Assembly (NCBI RefSeq): GCF_000472505.1
Contig: NZ_AWZR01000007.1
Location: 124,001 to 188,000 of the forward strand
Length of the DNA stretch: 64,000 bases
Origin: Luteimonas sp. J29
GTDB lineage: Bacteria; Pseudomonadota; Gammaproteobacteria; Xanthomonadales; Xanthomonadaceae
Reading direction: 5' to 3'
Shown: one piece after another, positions 24,517-32,305 of the stretch
Numbering within the stretch: the stretch's first letter is position 1
How the letters are laid out: the number at the start of each line of letters is the position of its first letter
Notes under the pieces: generated by a model
Database searches by the model: none
Seen by the model: the letters and a program-made list of their open reading frames with translations, nothing else
What the model was told of the DNA's origin: nothing
Made by a program: the position numbers and the translations under genes

Positions 24517-25673
24517 GCCGCGTCGCGTGCCGAAGGCGGCACCAGCACCGGCTTGATGCAGTTGTCGCGCTTGTTGACGAAGATGTCGTAGGCGTCGGCC
24601 ACGTCCTCGAGCGGGATGCGATGGGTGATGACCTCGCGCGGCGAGATATGGCCGGCACGGATGTGCTCGATCAGCCGCGGCAAGTGCCGCTTCACGCTGG
24701 CCTGGTTCATGCGCAGGGTCAGGCCCTTGTTCACCGCGTTGCCGATCGGAATCATGTTGAAGGTCGGCCCGTAAACGCCGACGATCGAGATGCGCCCGCC
24801 CTTGCGCGCGCTGTTGATCGCCCAGTGCAACGCGATCGGCGAGCCGGCCTGCAGCATCAGGATCTTGCCGGTGATGTCGTGGAAGGCGCTGCCGGTGGCG
24901 TCGCAACCAACCGCGTCGATGCACACGTCCGCGCCCAGCCAGTCGGTCATCTTCTTCAGGTGGGTGGCGACGTCGTCCACCTCGAGGAAGTTCACCGTCT
25001 CGGCATGCGCGAACCTGCGGGCGAACTCCAGCCGGTAGTCCTCGCGATCGACCACGATCACCCGGCCGGCGCCGAAGAACCACGCGCTCTTCGCCGCGAA
25101 CAGTCCGACGGGGCCGGCACCGAAGACCACGACGGTGTCGCCCTCGCGGATGCTGCCCATTTCCGCCGCCTGGTAGCCGGTCGGGAAGGCGTCGGTGAGC
25201 AGCACCGCGTCCTCGATGTGGATGTCGTCGGGGATGATCGTCGGGCCCACGTCCGCGAACGGCACGCGCACATACTCCGCCTGGCCGCCGTCATAGCCAC
25301 CGGCGGTGTGGGTGTAGCCGTAGAAGCCGCCCATGGCGCTGGCCTGCGAATTGACGTTGTGGCAGTTGCCGTACAGCTCCTTCTGGCAGAAGAAGCAGCT
25401 GCCGCAGAAGATGTTGAACGGCACCAGCACCCGGTCGCCGACCTTCAGGTTCTGCACCGAGGGCCCCACTTCCTCCACCACGCCGCAGAACTCGTGGCCG
25501 ATGATCGAGCCGACCCGGGTGTCCGGCACCAGGCCGTTGTAGATGTGGATGTCCGAGCCGCAGATGCACGAGCGCGTGACCCGGACGATGGCGTCGTTGG
25601 GGTGCTCGATCCCGGGTTCGGCGACGTGTTCGATGCGCATCCTGCGCGGACGCCGGTAGGTGGTGGCGAGCAT
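24513..25673 (-). CDS. zinc-dependent alcohol/formaldehyde dehydrogenase-like protein
   Basis: A 386-residue medium-chain dehydrogenase. The catalytic zinc site is in CICGSDIHIY and GHEFCGVVEEVG. The structural zinc cysteines are in NIFCGSCFFCQKELYGNC. The Rossmann motif GAGPVGLFAAKSA and VDREDYRLEFA (acidic, an NAD preference) follow. It is closest to the glutathione-independent formaldehyde dehydrogenase/threonine dehydrogenase-like branch (DAVGCDATGS, QAGSPIALHWAINSARKGG). It oxidises an alcohol or aldehyde adduct; the natural substrate is unknown. It is co-translated with the membrane-anchored hypothetical protein downstream. Confidence 0.88.
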   Translation of the reverse strand: MLATTYRRPRRMRIEHVAEPGIEHPNDAIVRVTRSCICGSDIHIYNGLVPDTRVGSIIGHEFCGVVEEVGPSVQNLKVGDRVLVPFNIFCGSCFFCQKELYGNCHNVNSQASAMGGFYGYTHTAGGYDGGQAEYVRVPFADVGPTIIPDDIHIEDAVLLTDAFPTGYQAAEMGSIREGDTVVVFGAGPVGLFAAKSAWFFGAGRVIVVDREDYRLEFARRFAHAETVNFLEVDDVATHLKKMTDWLGADVCIDAVGCDATGSAFHDITGKILMLQAGSPIALHWAINSARKGGRISIVGVYGPTFNMIPIGNAVNKGLTLRMNQASVKRHLPRLIEHIRAGHISPREVITHRIPLEDVADAYDIFVNKRDNCIKPVLVPPSARDAA

Positions 25674-25883
25674 GGCGGAGCTCCGGACGGGACGGTGGTT
25701 GGCATACGCCGGCACCGCCCCACCTTCACGGTTGGGCCGTGAACGCAGTGCGTGCGTTCCGTGGTCGATGCGTGAGCGCGGCGCCCGCCCGGCCGGAACG
25801 TGGGTGTGGCCGCCCGCTGGACGGTATGCTTGCGTGCGCCCCGCGCCATCCCTGGCCGCGGGGCCGATCCAGGTGAGGCGACG

Positions 25884-26492
25884 ATGCACGCGACGGTTCC
25901 CGGACCCGATGGCCGGCCCCGCTGCCGCTGGTGCGCGGCGGCGCCGGAGTTCTTCGCCTACCACGACGGGGAGTGGGGCTTCCCGGTCGCCGACGACCGG
26001 CGCCTGTTCGAGAAGCTGAGCCTGGAAGCGTTCCAGTCGGGGCTGAGCTGGCGCACGATCCTGGCCAAGCGCGACAACTTCCGCGCCGCCTTCCACGGCT
26101 TCGACTTCGCGCGCGTGGCGCGCTTCGGCGAACGCGATGTCCAGCGCCTGCTGCAGGATCCGGGCATCGTCCGCCACCGCGGGAAGATCGAGGCGGTCGT
26201 CAACAACGCCCGCCGCGCGCTGGAACTGGTCGAGGCGGAAGGCTCGCTGGCCACCTTCGTCTGGCGCTTCGAGCCCGACCCGCGCAGCCTGCCGCCGCCG
26301 CAGTCGCGCTCGACCTCCCCCGAATCGGTCGCGCTGTCGAAGGCGCTGAAGAAGCGCGGCTGGACCTTCGTCGGGCCCACCACCGTCTACGCCTTCATGC
26401 AGGCGATGGGCCTGGTCAACGACCACGTGCCCGGCTGCGTGGTGCGCGAGCGCGCGCAGCGCGCGCGGCGCACGTTCCGCCGCCCCGGGTGA
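25884..26492 (+). CDS. tag: DNA-3-methyladenine glycosylase I
   Basis: A 202-residue base-excision-repair enzyme that removes 3-methyladenine from alkylated DNA. It has the N-terminal zinc-binding CRWC, the family block FAYHDGEWGFPV, FEKLSLEAFQSGLSW (catalytic Glu region), GIVRHRGKIEAVVNNA, and the C-terminal KRGWTFVGPTTVYAFMQAMG followed by NDH-x5-C. The ATG at 25884 is preceded by GGTGAGG. It is a single-gene unit, convergent with the DUF3228 gene. Confidence 0.95.
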   Translation: MHATVPGPDGRPRCRWCAAAPEFFAYHDGEWGFPVADDRRLFEKLSLEAFQSGLSWRTILAKRDNFRAAFHGFDFARVARFGERDVQRLLQDPGIVRHRGKIEAVVNNARRALELVEAEGSLATFVWRFEPDPRSLPPPQSRSTSPESVALSKALKKRGWTFVGPTTVYAFMQAMGLVNDHVPGCVVRERAQRARRTFRRPG

Positions 26493-26504
26493 GCCGGCGG
26501 GCGC

Positions 26505-27059
26505 TCAGCGCCAGTTGGCGTTGCGCTCCCAGAACCCGACGCTGCGCAGGTAGGCCTCGCGGTCGATCGGCACGCCGGAGCCGCCTTCCTCCACGCCCAG
26601 CGCGTTGCGCATCATGGTGATCGGCGCCATCGGGATCTCCTCCGGTTCGGCGGTGTACAGGCAGCCGACGATGCCCCAGTCGCCGTCGATCGGCGCGCCC
26701 TCCTTCGCCATCTGCTCCGCGCTGTAGAGGATGGGGATGAGGTAGTTCGCCACCGGCGGCTCGACGCCCTCGAACCAGCGCACCAGCACCGGCAGCTCCT
26801 GCTTCGTGCGCGCTTCGTAGGCCGAGCGCAGCAGGTGGCGGTTGTCGTCGGTGATCGGCACGGTCAGGCAGCGGGTCGAGGTCCAGTTGCGGTGGACGTG
26901 CAGGCGGCAGAACGGCGCGTAGCCCTCGAGCACCTTCAGCGGCGGCTCCTCGTTGAGGCGCCGCTCGAATTCCTCGGGGCTGCAGTCCTGGATGGTGTTG
27001 GGGCGCGCCTCGCGCGGGAACAGGCGCGCGCGGGCGAACGGGGTGAGCACGATGCGCAT
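26505..27059 (-). CDS. DUF3228 family protein
   Basis: A 184-residue soluble protein of a family of unknown function. Distinctive blocks are LEGYAPFCRLHVHRNWTSTR, VPITDDNRHLLRSAYEART and GDWGIVGCLYTAEPEEIPMA. No signal peptide or membrane segment is seen. It is convergent with tag and divergent from metF, with a REP-like element between it and metF. The family assignment is from memory of the NWTSTR and PITMMRNALG-type signatures. No activity can be proposed. Confidence 0.7.
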   Translation of the reverse strand: MRIVLTPFARARLFPREARPNTIQDCSPEEFERRLNEEPPLKVLEGYAPFCRLHVHRNWTSTRCLTVPITDDNRHLLRSAYEARTKQELPVLVRWFEGVEPPVANYLIPILYSAEQMAKEGAPIDGDWGIVGCLYTAEPEEIPMAPITMMRNALGVEEGGSGVPIDREAYLRSVGFWERNANWR

Positions 27060-27100
27060 GGGGCGCAAGGATGCCAAATGCGCGCGCCCCCGTGCGTTCC

Positions 27101-27191
27101 TGCAGGAGCGGCTCCAGCCGCGACCCGTCGATGGCCGGGATACGGAGCGCGACCTGGCGCCCCGGAGGTCGCGGCTGAAGCCGCTCCTACA
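27101..27191. repeat. paired REP-like palindromic repeat
   Basis: Two 25-base arms, 27101-27125 and 27167-27191, are inverted copies matching at 23 of 25 positions. The core is AGGAGCGGCTTCAGCCGCG, with a 41-base GC-rich spacer. Each arm is itself a short hairpin. This is the extragenic REP type common in Xanthomonadaceae and Pseudomonas genomes. A degenerate copy lies near 30894-30947. Confidence 0.8.
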
Positions 27192-27222
27192 GGTCGCCGG
27201 GGGAACATCCCACCGGCGTCTC

Positions 27223-27252
27223 TTAACATCCATCGCGATAAAGAGATATGAT
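27223..27252 (+). promoter_or_regulatory. metF promoter with a possible operator in the spacer
   Basis: TTAACA (27223-27228), 18 bases, TATGAT (27247-27252), giving a start near 27258 and a leader of only about 22 bases. The spacer holds the palindrome ATCGCGAT followed by AAAGAGATAT. This AT-rich island in a GC-rich genome is a plausible repressor site. The region does not fold as an SAH riboswitch. Confidence 0.5.
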
Positions 27253-27279
27253 TTCCCGGTCCCCGCCCGGCCGCCCGCG

Positions 27280-28104
27280 ATGACCGCCATCAGCTTCGAG
27301 TTCTTCCCGCCCAAGACCGACGAGCAGCGCGCGCAGCTCGACCGCACCGTGGCGAAGCTGCGCCCGTACCGGCCCGAGTTCGTCTCGTGCACCTTCGGCG
27401 CGGGCGGCTCGACCCTGACCTACACCTCCGGTACCGTGCGCCACCTGCTGCGGGAGCACGGCCTGGACGCCGCGCCGCACCTGTCGTGCGTGGGCGGCAG
27501 CTGCGACGAGATCGCCGCCCTGCTCGACGAGTACCGTGAACTGGGCTGTCGCCGCATCGTCGCCCTGCGCGGCGACCTGCCGTCGGGCATGGGCCAGCCC
27601 GGCGAACTGCGCTACGCCTCCGACCTGGTGGCGTTCATCCGCAAGCGCCACGGCGACCATTTCCGGATCGAGGTCGCCGCCTATCCCGAGACCCATCCGC
27701 AGGCCGACGACGCGCTGGCCGACCTGCGCCACTTCCGCGCCAAGGTCGCGGCCGGCGCAGACTCGGCCATCACCCAGTACTTCTACAACGCCGACGCCTA
27801 CTTCCACTTCGTCGACGCGGTGCGCGCGCTGGGCGTGGACGTGCCGATCGTGCCGGGCATCATGCCGATCTCCAACTTCTCCCAGCTGCGCCGGTTTTCC
27901 GCCCAGTGCGGCGCCGAGATCCCGCGCTGGGTCGAGAAGAAGATGCAGGCGCTGGGCGACGATGTGGACGCGATCCGCGAGTTCGGCGCGGACCTGGTGG
28001 CGAAGCTGTGCCGGCGCCTGCTCGACGGCGGCGCACCGGCCCTCCACTTCTACACCCTCAACCTCGCGCGGCCGACCCAGGCGGTGCTCGCGCGCCTGCA
28101 ATAG
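27280..28104 (+). CDS. metF: methylenetetrahydrofolate reductase
   Basis: A 274-residue FAD-dependent TIM-barrel enzyme that reduces 5,10-methylene-THF to 5-methyl-THF, the methyl donor for methionine synthesis. Diagnostic blocks are ISFEFFPPKTDEQ at the N-terminus, CTFGAGGST, IVALRGDLPSG, IEVAAYPETHPQA, FITQYFYN-type AITQYFYNADAYFHF and PGIMPISNFSQLRRF. The ATG at 27280 gives the standard N-terminus, although no clear Shine-Dalgarno precedes it. It has its own short-leader promoter. It works in the same methyl cycle as ahcY elsewhere in the window. Confidence 0.96.
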   Translation: MTAISFEFFPPKTDEQRAQLDRTVAKLRPYRPEFVSCTFGAGGSTLTYTSGTVRHLLREHGLDAAPHLSCVGGSCDEIAALLDEYRELGCRRIVALRGDLPSGMGQPGELRYASDLVAFIRKRHGDHFRIEVAAYPETHPQADDALADLRHFRAKVAAGADSAITQYFYNADAYFHFVDAVRALGVDVPIVPGIMPISNFSQLRRFSAQCGAEIPRWVEKKMQALGDDVDAIREFGADLVAKLCRRLLDGGAPALHFYTLNLARPTQAVLARLQ

Positions 28105-28196
28105 GCGGTCGAGGACGCGCGACGCGGTCCCTGCCGGCGCTGAACGCCGCGCCCGCCCGGCTTCCCGCAGGCGCGCCCGGGCGCTAGGCTGCCGCG

Positions 28197-28904
28197 ATGA
28201 TCCGCCGGACCACCTGTGCCCTGCTCCTGCTGACGTCCGCGCTGGGAGCCGGCCCGGTCGCCCACGCCCAGGTCCGCCGCTGCACCACCGACGACGGCCG
28301 CCACGTCTATACCGACCGCCAGTGCGCCGACGTGGGCGCGAGCGAGCGCGTGTCGCCGCTCGGCCCCGCCGGCTCCACCGGCGCCCCGTTGCGACGCGAC
28401 TGCGCCCGGCGGCTGCAGGACCTGGTATTCGAGCTCACCGCCGCGATCGACTCGCGCGACGTGAACCGGCTCGCCGGGATCTACCACTGGCCCGGCATGT
28501 CCTCCAGCGCGGGCTACGCGGTGATGTCGCGGCTCGATGCGATCGTGAACCGGCCGCTGGTCGACATTACGCCGCTGCATCCGCAGCCCCCGCCGCCGCC
28601 CGAACCGGTGCCCGCCGCCGGGCCCGCCCCCGCATCCGGGTGGGTGGAACTGCCGTCGGGGGTGCGGGTCTGGCGCACGCTGCCCCGACCAACGGACCGG
28701 GAAGACGCATCGCACCCGGATGCCATGGCCGGTGACTCCAGCGTCCGCGAGCCGACCGCCGCCGCGCCCGGGCCGCCGCCCCCGCGCCTGTCGGGGCCGC
28801 CCACCGCACTGGTCGTCGACCAGACCGCCCCCAACCGGGTCACCCCGATGCAGACGGTGTTCTCGCTGCGGCGCCACCTCGGCTGCTGGTGGCTGAGCCT
28901 GTAG
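28197..28904 (+). CDS. secreted protein of unknown function, paralogue of the 22574-23185 product
   Basis: A 235-residue exported protein. The signal peptide is about residues 1-24 (cleavage near HAQV). A DUF4124-like CTTDDGRHVYTDRQCADVG segment follows, then DVNRLAGIYHWPGMSSSAG, a long Pro-rich insert (about 125-205) and a C-terminal RRHLGCWWLSL. It shares the order of landmarks with the protein at 22574-23185 but has the extra proline-rich region. No catalytic motif is seen. It lies alone between metF and ilvE. Function is unknown; an envelope-associated role is likely. Confidence 0.68.
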   Translation: MIRRTTCALLLLTSALGAGPVAHAQVRRCTTDDGRHVYTDRQCADVGASERVSPLGPAGSTGAPLRRDCARRLQDLVFELTAAIDSRDVNRLAGIYHWPGMSSSAGYAVMSRLDAIVNRPLVDITPLHPQPPPPPEPVPAAGPAPASGWVELPSGVRVWRTLPRPTDREDASHPDAMAGDSSVREPTAAAPGPPPPRLSGPPTALVVDQTAPNRVTPMQTVFSLRRHLGCWWLSL

Positions 28905-29007
28905 CCGCTGCCGGAACGCCGCCTGCGCCCGGGCCCGCCGTCTCCGACCCCGTCTGGGGCGCCGGGCGATCGTGCAGAATGTCGCTTTCCGCATCGAGAG
29001 CGTCCCC

Positions 29008-29919
29008 ATGCAGTATCCCGACTGGATCTGGCACAACGGCGCGATCAAGCCGTGGGCCGAGGCGACGACCCATGTCATGGCGCACGCCCTGCACTACGGC
29101 TCGTCGGTGTTCGAGGGCATCCGCTGCTACGACACCGCCGGCGGACCGGTGATCTTCCGCCTCACCGACCACAACCGCCGCCTGTTCATGTCGGCGAAGA
29201 TCCACGAGATCGACATCCCCTATTCGCTCGAGCAGATCAACGCCGCCTGTCGCGAGGTGATCGCGGCCAACGGAAACAGCACCGACTACCTGCGCCCGGT
29301 CGCGTTCCGCGGCCTGGGCGGCTTCGGCCTGTCGGCGGAAACGCCGGTGGACGTGGCGGTGGCGACCTGGAAGATGGGCAAGTACCTCGGCGACGAGGCG
29401 CTTTCGAGCGGCATCGACGCCTGCGTGTCGAGCTGGCAGCGCTTCGCGCCCAACACCATCCCGGCCGGCGCCAAGGCCGGCGGCAACTACCTCTCGGGCA
29501 CCCTGGTCGCGCGCGAGGCGCGGCGGCTGGGCTTCGGCGAGGGCATCGCGCTGGCGTCCACCGGACTGCTGAGCGAAGGCGCGGGCGAGAACCTGTTCCT
29601 GGTGTTCGACGGCGCGCTGCACACCACGCCGGTGAGCGCGGCCCTGCTCAACGGCATCACCCGCAACTCGATCCTCACCCTGGCGCGCGATGCGGGCATC
29701 GAGGTGGTCGAACGCGACCTGCCGCGCGAATACCTGTACCTGTGCGACGAACTGTTCATGTGCGGCACGGCGGCGGAGATCACCCCGATCCGCTCGGTGG
29801 ACGGCCGCCAGGTCGGCGCCGGCAAGGCCGGCCCGGTGACGCGCCGCATCCAGGAACTGTTCTTCGGCCTGTTCGACGGCTCGACGCCCGACCGGTACGG
29901 GTGGCTCGAACCGGTCTGA
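29008..29919 (+). CDS. ilvE: branched-chain-amino-acid aminotransferase
   Basis: A 303-residue fold-type IV PLP enzyme that interconverts Leu/Ile/Val and their 2-keto acids. It shows HALHYGSSVFEGIRCYDT, LRPVAFRG, the PLP lysine in GAKAGGNYLSG, STGLLSEGAGENLFLV and the cofactor phosphate-binding LNGITRNSIL and MCGTAAEITPIRSVDG. The ATG at 29008 gives the usual MQYPDWIW start; an in-frame ATG 36 bases upstream adds unconserved residues. It is convergent with the methyltransferase gene downstream, with a GC hairpin between them. Confidence 0.94.
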   Translation: MQYPDWIWHNGAIKPWAEATTHVMAHALHYGSSVFEGIRCYDTAGGPVIFRLTDHNRRLFMSAKIHEIDIPYSLEQINAACREVIAANGNSTDYLRPVAFRGLGGFGLSAETPVDVAVATWKMGKYLGDEALSSGIDACVSSWQRFAPNTIPAGAKAGGNYLSGTLVAREARRLGFGEGIALASTGLLSEGAGENLFLVFDGALHTTPVSAALLNGITRNSILTLARDAGIEVVERDLPREYLYLCDELFMCGTAAEITPIRSVDGRQVGAGKAGPVTRRIQELFFGLFDGSTPDRYGWLEPV

Positions 29920-29945
29920 CCCACCGTCGGGCGACCCTACCCCGG

Positions 29946-29969
29946 CCCTCCCCCGCAAGCGGGGCAGGG
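29946..29969. repeat. GC hairpin with GCAAGC loop in a convergent gap
   Basis: CCCTCCCCCGC-AA-GCGGGGCAGGG, two 11-base arms with one mismatch. It lies between the convergent ends of ilvE and the isoaspartate methyltransferase gene. A similar hairpin is at 43826-43854. It may be a small dispersed repeat or a bidirectional terminator lacking a T-tract. Confidence 0.5.
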
Positions 29970-30019
29970 AGCCAGCGCCCGCCGCCCCGCCTTCGGTCGC
30001 TCCCGCGCCCCGCCCGGCC

Positions 30020-30781
30020 CTAGCGCCCGCCCCGGTCCCGGTCCGCCGCCTCGCCCGTCAGCGGTACGAACCGGACCGGCGTGACGCTGCGCTCGCGCAG
30101 TTGCCCGCCTGCATCCTTCTCCACCAGCCGCAGCTCCTGCGTCGCGTGCACCGGGCCGACCGGGATCACCAGCCGCCCGCCCGGCGCAAGCTGGTCGAGC
30201 AGCGGCCGCGGAATCCGCTCCGGCGCCGCGGTCACGACGATCGCATCGTAGGGCGCATGCTCCGGCCACCCCGCGTACCCGTCGCCGGCGCGCACGTGGA
30301 CCCGGTCGTAGCCCAGCGCTTCGAGCACCTGCGCCGCGCGCGCGGCCAGCGGCTCCACGATCTCGATCGTGTAGACCTCCGCGCCCATCTCGGCCAGCAC
30401 CGCGGCCTGGTAGCCCGACCCGGTCCCGACCTCGAGCACCCGCGCGCCCGGCGCCGGCCGCGCCAGCGACGTCATCAGGGCGACGACATACGGCTGGGAG
30501 ATGGTCTGGTCGTGGCCGATCGGCAGCGGCTGGTCGAGGTAGGCGCTGGCCGCCACCGCCTCCGGGACGAAGCGGTGGCGCGGCACCGCGCGCATCGCGG
30601 CGAGCACGCGCGCGTCGTCGATGCCGCGCGACGCGATCTGGCGCTCCACCATGCGCTCGCGGGCCTGGGCAGTGGGATCGTCGGACGGCGGGGACGTGGC
30701 GCAGGCCGCGGCCGGGACCCAGAACAGCCCCAGCAGCCACTGGCGCAGGCGCGAACCGCGACGCGGTGCGTTGCTGGACAT
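30020..30781 (-). CDS. protein-L-isoaspartate O-methyltransferase with export-like N-terminus
   Basis: A 253-residue PCMT-family enzyme that methylates L-isoaspartyl residues in damaged proteins using SAM. It has [35 protein letters not shown], the SAM motif [19 protein letters not shown] and GGRLVIPVG. The odd feature is the N-terminus: [20 protein letters not shown] is a basic stretch, a hydrophobic stretch and a Cys. It looks like a signal peptide or lipobox (C27), although SAM is cytoplasmic. The ATG at 30781 is preceded by GGAGGAGG. A GTG two codons upstream sits too close to that site. Confidence 0.88.
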   Translation of the reverse strand: MSSNAPRRGSRLRQWLLGLFWVPAAACATSPPSDDPTAQARERMVERQIASRGIDDARVLAAMRAVPRHRFVPEAVAASAYLDQPLPIGHDQTISQPYVVALMTSLARPAPGARVLEVGTGSGYQAAVLAEMGAEVYTIEIVEPLAARAAQVLEALGYDRVHVRAGDGYAGWPEHAPYDAIVVTAAPERIPRPLLDQLAPGGRLVIPVGPVHATQELRLVEKDAGGQLRERSVTPVRFVPLTGEAADRDRGGR

Positions 30782-30893
30782 CGGCACCCTCCTCCGCCGT
30801 ACCGCAACGGGCGATCATGCCACGGGGGCGGTGGCGACGGCGTTGGCGTCACCCGTGCAGGGTGCGGCGACGGGTCCGGCGCTGGCCCTGGTG

Positions 30894-30947
30894 TTGGGAG
30901 GAGCGCGGCGACCGGGACCCCAGATCGCGGCAGAAGCCGCTCCCACG
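30894..30947. repeat. degenerate REP-like hairpin
   Basis: The arm at 30923-30947 reads, on the minus strand, GTGGGAGCGGCTTCTGCCGC. It is a diverged copy of the REP-like arm at 27167-27191. It faces a weaker GGGAG-containing arm around 30895. It lies in the gap between the histidine kinase and methyltransferase genes. Confidence 0.5.
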
Positions 30948-30970
30948 AGGGGCGGATGCGGGGCGTGGGG

Positions 30971-32305
30971 TCAGGCGTCGTCGCGCGAGAACGTCAGCGT
31001 GGCGACGACGCCCTGCTGCTCGCCGGGCACCACGCGCACGCTCCAGCCGTAGAGGTCGCACAGCCGGCGCACGATCGACAGGCCGATGCCGCCGCCCTGC
31101 GAGTGCTCGGCATGGGTGCCGCGGTAGCCGCGCTCGAACAGGCGCGCGGCATCCTCCGCGCTCAGTCCGGGGCCCGAGTCGATGACGTCCACCGCGTTGT
31201 CGCGCAGCCGCACCACGACCTCGCCCTGCTGGGTGTACTTGACCGCGTTGCCGACCAGGTTGCCCAGGGCCACGGTGACCGCGGACTCGGGCGCGTCCAC
31301 CACCACCTGGCCCGGCCCGCCCTCCAGCCGCAGGGTGAGCGGCTTGCTGCCGAGCTGTCCGCGGTGCGCGTCGAACAGCTGTTCGGCCACCCGCGCCACG
31401 TCGGTGTTGCCGTGCCCGCGCTCGTTGCGCGAGAGCAGCAGCAGGGCGCTGATCAGGTCGGTGCACTGCTGCTCGGCGCGCTGGATGCGCAGCAGGCGCG
31501 CGCGCGTGCGGTCGTCGAGCTCGGGCTTGGACAGCAGCAGCTCGACCGCACCGCGGATCACCGCCAGCGGCGTGCGCAGCTCGTGGCTGACGTCGGCATT
31601 GAACTCGCGGTCGCGCTGCACCACCTCGGTCAGGCGCGAGGCGTAGTCGTCCAGGGCCTTGGCCAGCTCGCCGACCTCGTCGTCGGCGAAACGCGGCGCG
31701 AGCGGCGCCGACAGCCCGCCCTCGCCCGAGCGCGACAGGCGCTTGGCCAGTTCGGACACCGGGCTCATCACGCGCGAGGCCGACCACCAGCCCACCAGCA
31801 GCGACACCAGGCTCAGCGCCGCCACCAGCAGGATCAGCGCGGTGCGCAGCTGCTCCTCGCTCTCGCGCTCCTCGGCGATGTCGTAGCCGAGGAAGAACCA
31901 GTACTGCGGGTCCTTGCGCACCGCCAGCTTGTAGACCCGCTTCTCGCCGCCGGGCCCCTCGGACTCCAGTTCGTGCACCCCGTTGGGCAGGTCGCGCCAT
32001 TCCGGCGGCACGCGGTCGAGCCGGTCGACGCTGAACATCCGGCCCTGGATCTTCTCGAACGGTACGCCCACCGCGTCCGGGTCGGCGTACCAGCCTTCGG
32101 CGAAGATGTTGTTGTTCTTGAGCAGGGTGTCGGAGATGACCTGGTTGTCCACCCGGTTCTGGACGTAGAAGGTCGCGGCCGCGATGAACGCGGACAGGAA
32201 CATGCCCAGGGTGAAGAATGAAACGATGATGCGGGTGCGCAGGCGTCGCCGGTAACGGCGCCTGCTGCGAGCGGGCCGTGCCGCCTGCGCGTCAGCCTGC
32301 GCCAT
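30971..32305 (-). CDS. sensor histidine kinase
   Basis: A 444-residue inner-membrane kinase. The N-terminus is basic, with TM1 about 25-47, a periplasmic sensor region of about 48-152 (containing FFLGYDIAEERESEEQ) and TM2 about 155-174. HAMP follows (SRVMSPVSELAKRLS), then a HisKA domain with phospho-acceptor H241 in NADVSHELRTPL. The HATPase domain has N-box NLVGNAVKY, DSGPGLS and GGGIGLSIVRRL. Its start overlaps the response-regulator stop by 14 bases. It phosphorylates that regulator. The signal is unknown. Architecture resembles envelope-stress or metal-sensing kinases, but nothing specifies a ligand. Confidence 0.93.
   Translation of the reverse strand: MAQADAQAARPARSRRRYRRRLRTRIIVSFFTLGMFLSAFIAAATFYVQNRVDNQVISDTLLKNNNIFAEGWYADPDAVGVPFEKIQGRMFSVDRLDRVPPEWRDLPNGVHELESEGPGGEKRVYKLAVRKDPQYWFFLGYDIAEERESEEQLRTALILLVAALSLVSLLVGWWSASRVMSPVSELAKRLSRSGEGGLSAPLAPRFADDEVGELAKALDDYASRLTEVVQRDREFNADVSHELRTPLAVIRGAVELLLSKPELDDRTRARLLRIQRAEQQCTDLISALLLLSRNERGHGNTDVARVAEQLFDAHRGQLGSKPLTLRLEGGPGQVVVDAPESAVTVALGNLVGNAVKYTQQGEVVVRLRDNAVDVIDSGPGLSAEDAARLFERGYRGTHAEHSQGGGIGLSIVRRLCDLYGWSVRVVPGEQQGVVATLTFSRDDA

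Noticed and set aside
27060-27279. SAH riboswitch or other aptamer upstream of metF
   Set aside because: The only structured element is the REP-like repeat. The GCCGAGG/AGGCTCGGC/AACGGCGC signature is absent.
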